Below are positions 13,816 through 17,489 of a stretch of DNA of 17,489 bases, piece by piece. Both the position numbers and the translations under genes were made by a program. Numbering within the stretch: the stretch's first letter is position 1; every line of letters starts with the position of its first letter. The stretch covers positions 1 to 17,489 of the forward strand of contig JACQDI010000991.1 in assembly GCA_016201195.1 (NCBI GenBank), in the 5' to 3' direction. The notes under the pieces were generated by a model. It did no database searches and had not been told where the DNA came from. It saw nothing but the letters and a program-made list of their open reading frames with translations. Source of the stretch: Acidobacteriota bacterium. Its GTDB lineage: Bacteria; Acidobacteriota; Terriglobia; Bryobacterales; JACQDG01.

Positions 13816-15225
13816 ATGTTCTTCCGCGACCGCTACAACCTCACCGAGCGCGACCTGGAGCGCTATCTGGGTGAGGCGCTGGCTTGCGGCGGGGAGTACG
13901 CGGACCTCTATTTTGAGTACATCTCCACCAGCTCGCTGAGCCTGGATGAATCGCTGATCAAGAGCGCCACGCAGGGCATCTCAGTGGGCTGCGGGGTGCG
14001 CGTGCTGAGCGGAGAGAAAACCGGGTACGCGTACACCGATGACCTGGCGCCGGAGAAGATCCTGCACGCGGCGCGGGTGGCGGCGCACATCGCCGCCGGC
14101 CCTTCCGAGGTGCAGTCGATCCGGGTGGATGAGCGGGCGGCGCTGCACAACCTGTATCCCGTAGTGGGAGGCGACGACGGGCTCAGCGAAAAGCTGGACC
14201 TGATGGATCGCGCCGACCGGGCCGCGCGCGCCTTCGATTCCCGCATCTTCCAGGTGCGGGCCGGCTACGCCGACGAAATGCGCCACGTGCTGATCGCTAC
14301 CTCCGACGGCCGCGTCAGCTACGACTACCAGCCGCTCACCCGCCTGGCCGTTTTCGCCCTGGCCCGGGAAGGGAACAATGTCCAGAAAGGAATGGATGGC
14401 GGCGGCGGTCGCGTCTCGCTGGACTTTTTCCAGACTGTCCGCACCCCGGAACAGTTCGCCCGGGAGGCCGCGCGGCAGGCCATCGTTCAACTGGAGGCCG
14501 CCGACGCTCCGGCCGGGGAGATGACCGTAGTGCTCGGCCCGGGCTGGCCGGGCATCCTGCTGCACGAGGCGGTCGGTCACGGCCTGGAGGCGGACTTCAA
14601 CCGCAAGCAGGTCTCGGCCTTCTCCGGCCTGCTGGGCCGCCAGGTGGCCAGCCCCTTGTGTACGGTGGTCGATGACGGTACCATCCCCGGCCGCCGCGGG
14701 TCGCTCAACGTGGACGACGAGGGCAATCCCACCAGCCGGACGGTGCTCATCGAGAAAGGCATCCTGAAGGCCTATCTCCAGGACCAGCTCTCCAGCCGCA
14801 TCCTGGGCGCGCTGCCCACCGGCAACGGCCGCCGCGAGAGCTACCAGCACATGCCCATGCCGCGCATGACCAATACCTTCATGCTGGCCGGCGAGGACGC
14901 CCCCGAGGACATCATCCAGTCGGTCGACCGCGGACTCTACTGCGCCACCTTCGGCGGCGGCCAGGTGGACATCACCAGCGGCAAGTTCGTGTTCTCGGCT
15001 TCGGAGAGTTACCTCATCGAGGAAGGGCGGATCACCCGCCCGGTGCGCAACGCCACCCTGATCGGCAACGGCCCCGAGGTGATGCGGAAGGTCACCAGGG
15101 TCGGCCACGACCTCAAGCTCGACCAGGGTATCGGCACCTGCGGCAAGGAAGGGCAAAGCGTGCCGGTAGGGGTTGGGATCCCCACGATCAAAGTCGAAAA
15201 GATTACGGTTGGCGGCGTGGGGTGA
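13816..15225 (+). CDS. tldD: Metalloprotease TldD
   Basis: This is a 469-residue zinc peptidase subunit that with TldE forms a protease clearing unfolded or flexible peptides. In Escherichia coli it also matures microcin B17. The zinc motif HEAVGHGLEADF is present (H250, E251, H255) and the probable third ligand is C442 in GTCGKEGQ. Other landmarks are VVDDGTIPGRRGS (285-297) and PRMTNTF (349-355). ATG 13816 fits the family N-terminus; earlier in-frame starts are translated from repeat copy C. The stop TGA (15223-15225) is the first TGA of repeat copy D. It is followed by its partner gene. Confidence 0.95.
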   Translation: MFFRDRYNLTERDLERYLGEALACGGEYADLYFEYISTSSLSLDESLIKSATQGISVGCGVRVLSGEKTGYAYTDDLAPEKILHAARVAAHIAAGPSEVQSIRVDERAALHNLYPVVGGDDGLSEKLDLMDRADRAARAFDSRIFQVRAGYADEMRHVLIATSDGRVSYDYQPLTRLAVFALAREGNNVQKGMDGGGGRVSLDFFQTVRTPEQFAREAARQAIVQLEAADAPAGEMTVVLGPGWPGILLHEAVGHGLEADFNRKQVSAFSGLLGRQVASPLCTVVDDGTIPGRRGSLNVDDEGNPTSRTVLIEKGILKAYLQDQLSSRILGALPTGNGRRESYQHMPMPRMTNTFMLAGEDAPEDIIQSVDRGLYCATFGGGQVDITSGKFVFSASESYLIEEGRITRPVRNATLIGNGPEVMRKVTRVGHDLKLDQGIGTCGKEGQSVPVGVGIPTIKVEKITVGGVG

Positions 15226-15317
15226 TTTGGTGATTTTATGATTTTTGATTTGTTGATTTGAAAACCATCGGCCGGCGTCTGGCAATCAGCAAATCACAAA
15301 TCATAAAATCATCAAAT
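15222..15317. repeat. GTGATTTG-type palindromic repeat, copy D
   Basis: The left arm (15222-15260) and right arm (15283-15317) are near-complementary and share the off-pattern TTTTATG/CATAAAA unit seen in copy B. The centre holds CGGCCG (15269-15274). The first TGATTTGG supplies the tldD stop codon, and the element ends about 5 bases before the tldE ATG. Confidence 0.9.
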
Positions 15318-15322
15318 AAGAA

Positions 15323-16660
15323 ATGGTTGATCTGGCCACTGAAATCGTATCGCGCGCGGTGCGCGCGGGGGCTACTGACGCGGAGTGCACCGCGGTCGAG
15401 GGGCAGGAGTTTTCGGCCAACGTCCGGCTCGGGGAAGTGGAGAGCCTGAAAGAGGCGGGGTCGAAAGCAATCGGGCTGCGCGTGCTGATCGGGCGGCGCA
15501 GCGGCTCTTCCTACACCTCTGATTTTTCCCCCGGGGGCCTCGATCGGCTGGTGGATTCAGCGGTGGCCCTGGCCCGCATCACCTCCGAAGACCCCAGCGC
15601 CGGGCTGCCCGAGCCGGAGGAGCTGGGCGCCGCCGGCGAGGAGCTGGGCCTGTATTACGAGGATGTCGCCGGGCTTTCGGCCGACGACAAGATCGCGCTC
15701 GCCCGCCGCGCGGAGCGCGCAGCGCTCGACGCCGACCCCCGAATTACCAACTCCGAAGGGGGAGCCTTCAACAGCGCCTGGAGCCGGCGGGCGCTCGCCA
15801 ACTCTCGGGGTTTTCAGGGCGAGTACCGGCGCAGCTCCTGCTCGCTCTCCGTGGTTCCGGTGGCGCGCTCGGGGGAGGAGATGCAGCGCGACTACTGGTA
15901 CAGCCTCTCGCACAGCCTGGCGGCGCTCGAGCCCCCCGAATCGGTGGGCCGGCGGGCTGCCGAGCGTGCGCTCGGCCGCCTGGGAGCGGTCAAAGTCGAA
16001 ACCCGGCGCGTGCCCGTGGTGTTCGAGCCGCGCACGGCCCGCACCCTGCTCGAGAGTCTCTTCGAGGCCGTCAACGGGGACTCCATCTATCGCCACGCCT
16101 CGTTTTTGGCCGGCAAGCTGGGGGAGACGATTGCCGCCCCGGAGGTCACCGTAGTCGATGACGGGACCATGCCCGGCGGTTTCGGCAGTTCGCCCTTCGA
16201 TGACGAAGGCGTGCCCTCGCGCCGCACCCTGGTGGTCGAGAGCGGCATACTGCGCAGCTATCTGCTCAACAGCTACACCGCTCGCAAGCTCGGCCTTAAG
16301 ACCACCGGCAACGCCTCCCGCGGCTTGGCCGGCAACCCCGGCATTGGTCCGGGGAATTTCTACTTGCTGCCCGGCCCCTACCGCCCCGAAGAGATCCTCG
16401 CCTCGGTCGGGGAAGGACTCTTCGTGACCGAATTGATCGGTTTCGGTGTCAATATGGTGACGGGAGATTACTCCCGCGGGGCGGCCGGCATGTGGCTGCG
16501 GGACGGCAAGCCGGCTTTTCCGGTCCACGAAGTGACGATTGCCGGCAACCTCAGCCAGATGTTCCGCGATGTGGAGATGATCGGCTCGGACCTGGAGTTT
16601 CGCGGCGCCATCGCCGCGCCAACTTTGAAAATCCGTGAAATGACGGTGGGTGGAAAATAG
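15323..16660 (+). CDS. pmbA: TldE/PmbA, non-catalytic partner of TldD
   Basis: This 445-residue protein shares the TldD/PmbA fold but lacks the HExxxH zinc motif, as expected for TldE. Landmarks are GLRVLIGRRSGSSYTSDFS (51-69), VVDDGTMPGGFGSSPFDDEG, the LLNSYTARKLG segment, and the closing FGVNMVTGDYSRGAAGMW. TldE forms the shell of the TldD/E heterodimer that admits extended peptides. ATG 15323 lies just after repeat D with no good Shine-Dalgarno. It ends two bases before the next start codon, so the next gene is probably co-translated. Confidence 0.95.
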   Translation: MVDLATEIVSRAVRAGATDAECTAVEGQEFSANVRLGEVESLKEAGSKAIGLRVLIGRRSGSSYTSDFSPGGLDRLVDSAVALARITSEDPSAGLPEPEELGAAGEELGLYYEDVAGLSADDKIALARRAERAALDADPRITNSEGGAFNSAWSRRALANSRGFQGEYRRSSCSLSVVPVARSGEEMQRDYWYSLSHSLAALEPPESVGRRAAERALGRLGAVKVETRRVPVVFEPRTARTLLESLFEAVNGDSIYRHASFLAGKLGETIAAPEVTVVDDGTMPGGFGSSPFDDEGVPSRRTLVVESGILRSYLLNSYTARKLGLKTTGNASRGLAGNPGIGPGNFYLLPGPYRPEEILASVGEGLFVTELIGFGVNMVTGDYSRGAAGMWLRDGKPAFPVHEVTIAGNLSQMFRDVEMIGSDLEFRGAIAAPTLKIREMTVGGK

Positions 16661-16662
16661 CC

Positions 16663-17133
16663 GTGGCCGAGAAACACCGTGCCGCGGGGTTGCCCGTTCC
16701 AATCCTGGTGGTGGGCGCGCTGGTGCTGATTGCCTGCACTGTGGGCCTCTTCGTCATCCGGCAGGCGCGCAACCGGCCGCGCGACGTCCCTGTGCTGACC
16801 CAGGAAGCGGCTGCCTACTTGCGGAGCCTGCAACTGGAAGACGTGGACATGGAGCTCGCCGAAAATTACCTGAAGCAAACGGCGGCCACCATCACCGGCA
16901 AGATCACCAACAACGGCTCTCGCACCGTGGGCCTGGTGGAGATCAACTGCGTGTTTCGGGACCCCGCCGGCCAGGTCTTGCTGCGGGAGCGCACGGCCAT
17001 CATCGGGCGCAAGACCGGCCCCGCCGCCCCCGGCCAGACCCGCTCCTTCGAGCTCACCTTCGACAATATCCCGCAGGGCTGGAACCAACTCATGCCGGAT
17101 CTGGTGATTTCGCAGATCGTCTTTCAGGAATAG
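16663..17133 (+). CDS. Membrane-anchored DUF2393/FxLYD-like protein
   Basis: This 156-residue protein has one N-terminal TM helix (about 12-32) and an extracytoplasmic beta-sandwich-like domain (LTQEAAAYLRSLQLEDVDM, GKITNNGSRTVGLVEINCVF, FELTFDNIPQGWN, LVISQIVF). This pattern resembles DUF2393/FxLYD domains that I associate with acidobacteria. It begins with GTG two bases after the tldE/pmbA stop. Its function is unknown; the domain type usually mediates binding outside the membrane. Confidence 0.75.
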   Translation: MAEKHRAAGLPVPILVVGALVLIACTVGLFVIRQARNRPRDVPVLTQEAAAYLRSLQLEDVDMELAENYLKQTAATITGKITNNGSRTVGLVEINCVFRDPAGQVLLRERTAIIGRKTGPAAPGQTRSFELTFDNIPQGWNQLMPDLVISQIVFQE

Positions 17134-17144
17134 ACCGTGGACCC

Positions 17145-17158
17145 TCTATCTTCTATCT
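17145..17158. repeat. Tandem TCTATCT heptamer
   Basis: Two exact, adjacent copies of TCTATCT (17145-17151 and 17152-17158) lie in the short gap between convergent genes. The minus-strand metallophosphoesterase stop TAG (17155-17153) lies inside the second copy. It may be a remnant of a third short-period repeat family; no opposite arm is visible. Confidence 0.5.
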
Positions 17159-17489
17159 TCCCACGCCCAACCTCGACGCCAGATGCACCGGCAATCCGGC
17201 GGCGCGGATTTTTTCCTGGGCTGTCGGCAGGTCGTACTCGATGCGGTGGAAGATGATCCGCCGCAGGTTGGAATCGTAGAGCAGGAAGGCGCTGCGCCAG
17301 TCGCCGTCGCGGGGCTGGCCGACCGACCCCGGATTCAGCAGGTACTTCTCGTGATTCACCAGCTCCAGGTATTGCGGCCCTTTGGCGGGCTGGGGCCGGA
17401 CGATTTGCAGCTCGCCCTCGACCAGCACGAAGCCTCCTTGGATATGGGTGTGGCCGAAGAAGGTCAGGCGGGCGTCGAGATAGGGAAAC
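17153..17489 (-). CDS. Metallophosphoesterase family protein (C-terminal part)
   Basis: The visible C-terminal 111 residues carry the calcineurin-like phosphoesterase motif GHTH (in FFGHTHIQGGF) and the family hallmark NPGSVGQPRDGD. This YfcE/MJ0936-like group hydrolyses phosphodiester bonds with a two-metal centre. The N-terminal metal ligands lie outside the window, so the gene is cut by the window edge. It converges on the DUF2393-type gene with a 19-base gap. Confidence 0.9.
   Translation of the reverse strand, partial: FPYLDARLTFFGHTHIQGGFVLVEGELQIVRPQPAKGPQYLELVNHEKYLLNPGSVGQPRDGDWRSAFLLYDSNLRRIIFHRIEYDLPTAQEKIRAAGLPVHLASRLGVGR

Noticed and set aside
7788..15317. CRISPR-like array reading of the GTGATTTG repeats
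   Set aside because: The units are 8 bp, arranged as inverted arms around a core, with no spacers of regular length and no cas genes.

Overview
The window is high-GC bacterial chromosome with densely packed genes. The gene content suggests an acidobacterium, possibly of the Solibacter/Bryobacter type: a PDZ/multi-TM sensor kinase, a membrane-anchored DUF2393-type protein, a lysine-rich H1-like protein, a HipA-like kinase next to DUF3037, and many short-period intergenic repeats. That assignment is inference from gene families and was not checked against a database.

Layout. 1-637: the end of one gene and a small two-TM protein, possibly conjugation-related, whose frame appears broken at a run of six T's. 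799-5170: a two-gene two-component system, a PDZ/7TM-like/GAF/PAS histidine kinase overlapping an NtrC-type sigma-54 activator. 5212-6423: an Xre-RES toxin-antitoxin pair (ATGA overlap) with a perfect inverted repeat just upstream of the antitoxin start. 6446-9082 (minus strand): three genes in a row encoding a Tat-type alpha-hydroxy-acid oxidase-like flavoprotein, a Tat-type beta-propeller protein and a tetraheme c-type cytochrome. This block is flanked by two copies of a GGGCAAGCC hairpin. 9257-10918: lytic transglycosylase MltD. 11084-11572: a histone-H1-like protein with a 5' hairpin. 11641-11856 (minus): a 71-residue unknown protein. 11962-17133: five co-directional genes, HipA-like kinase, DUF3037 protein, TldD, TldE/PmbA and a DUF2393-type membrane protein. 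17153-17489 (minus): the C-terminal part of a metallophosphoesterase.

The most striking non-coding signal is a family of palindromic repeats built from 8-bp GTGATTTG units around a CGGCCG core. Four copies were found, and each one fills the gap between the stop codon of one gene and the start of the next co-directional gene. A second element at 11874-11940 has the same architecture with a different unit and core, and a third short-period tract lies at 17145-17158. In three cases the repeat itself supplies a stop codon.

The best candidates for poorly described biology are the HipA-like/DUF3037 pair, the putative exported flavoprotein/propeller/tetraheme module, and the repeat family. No rRNA, tRNA, CRISPR array, transposase or integrase was seen. 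There is no stretch over 300 bases without a gene.
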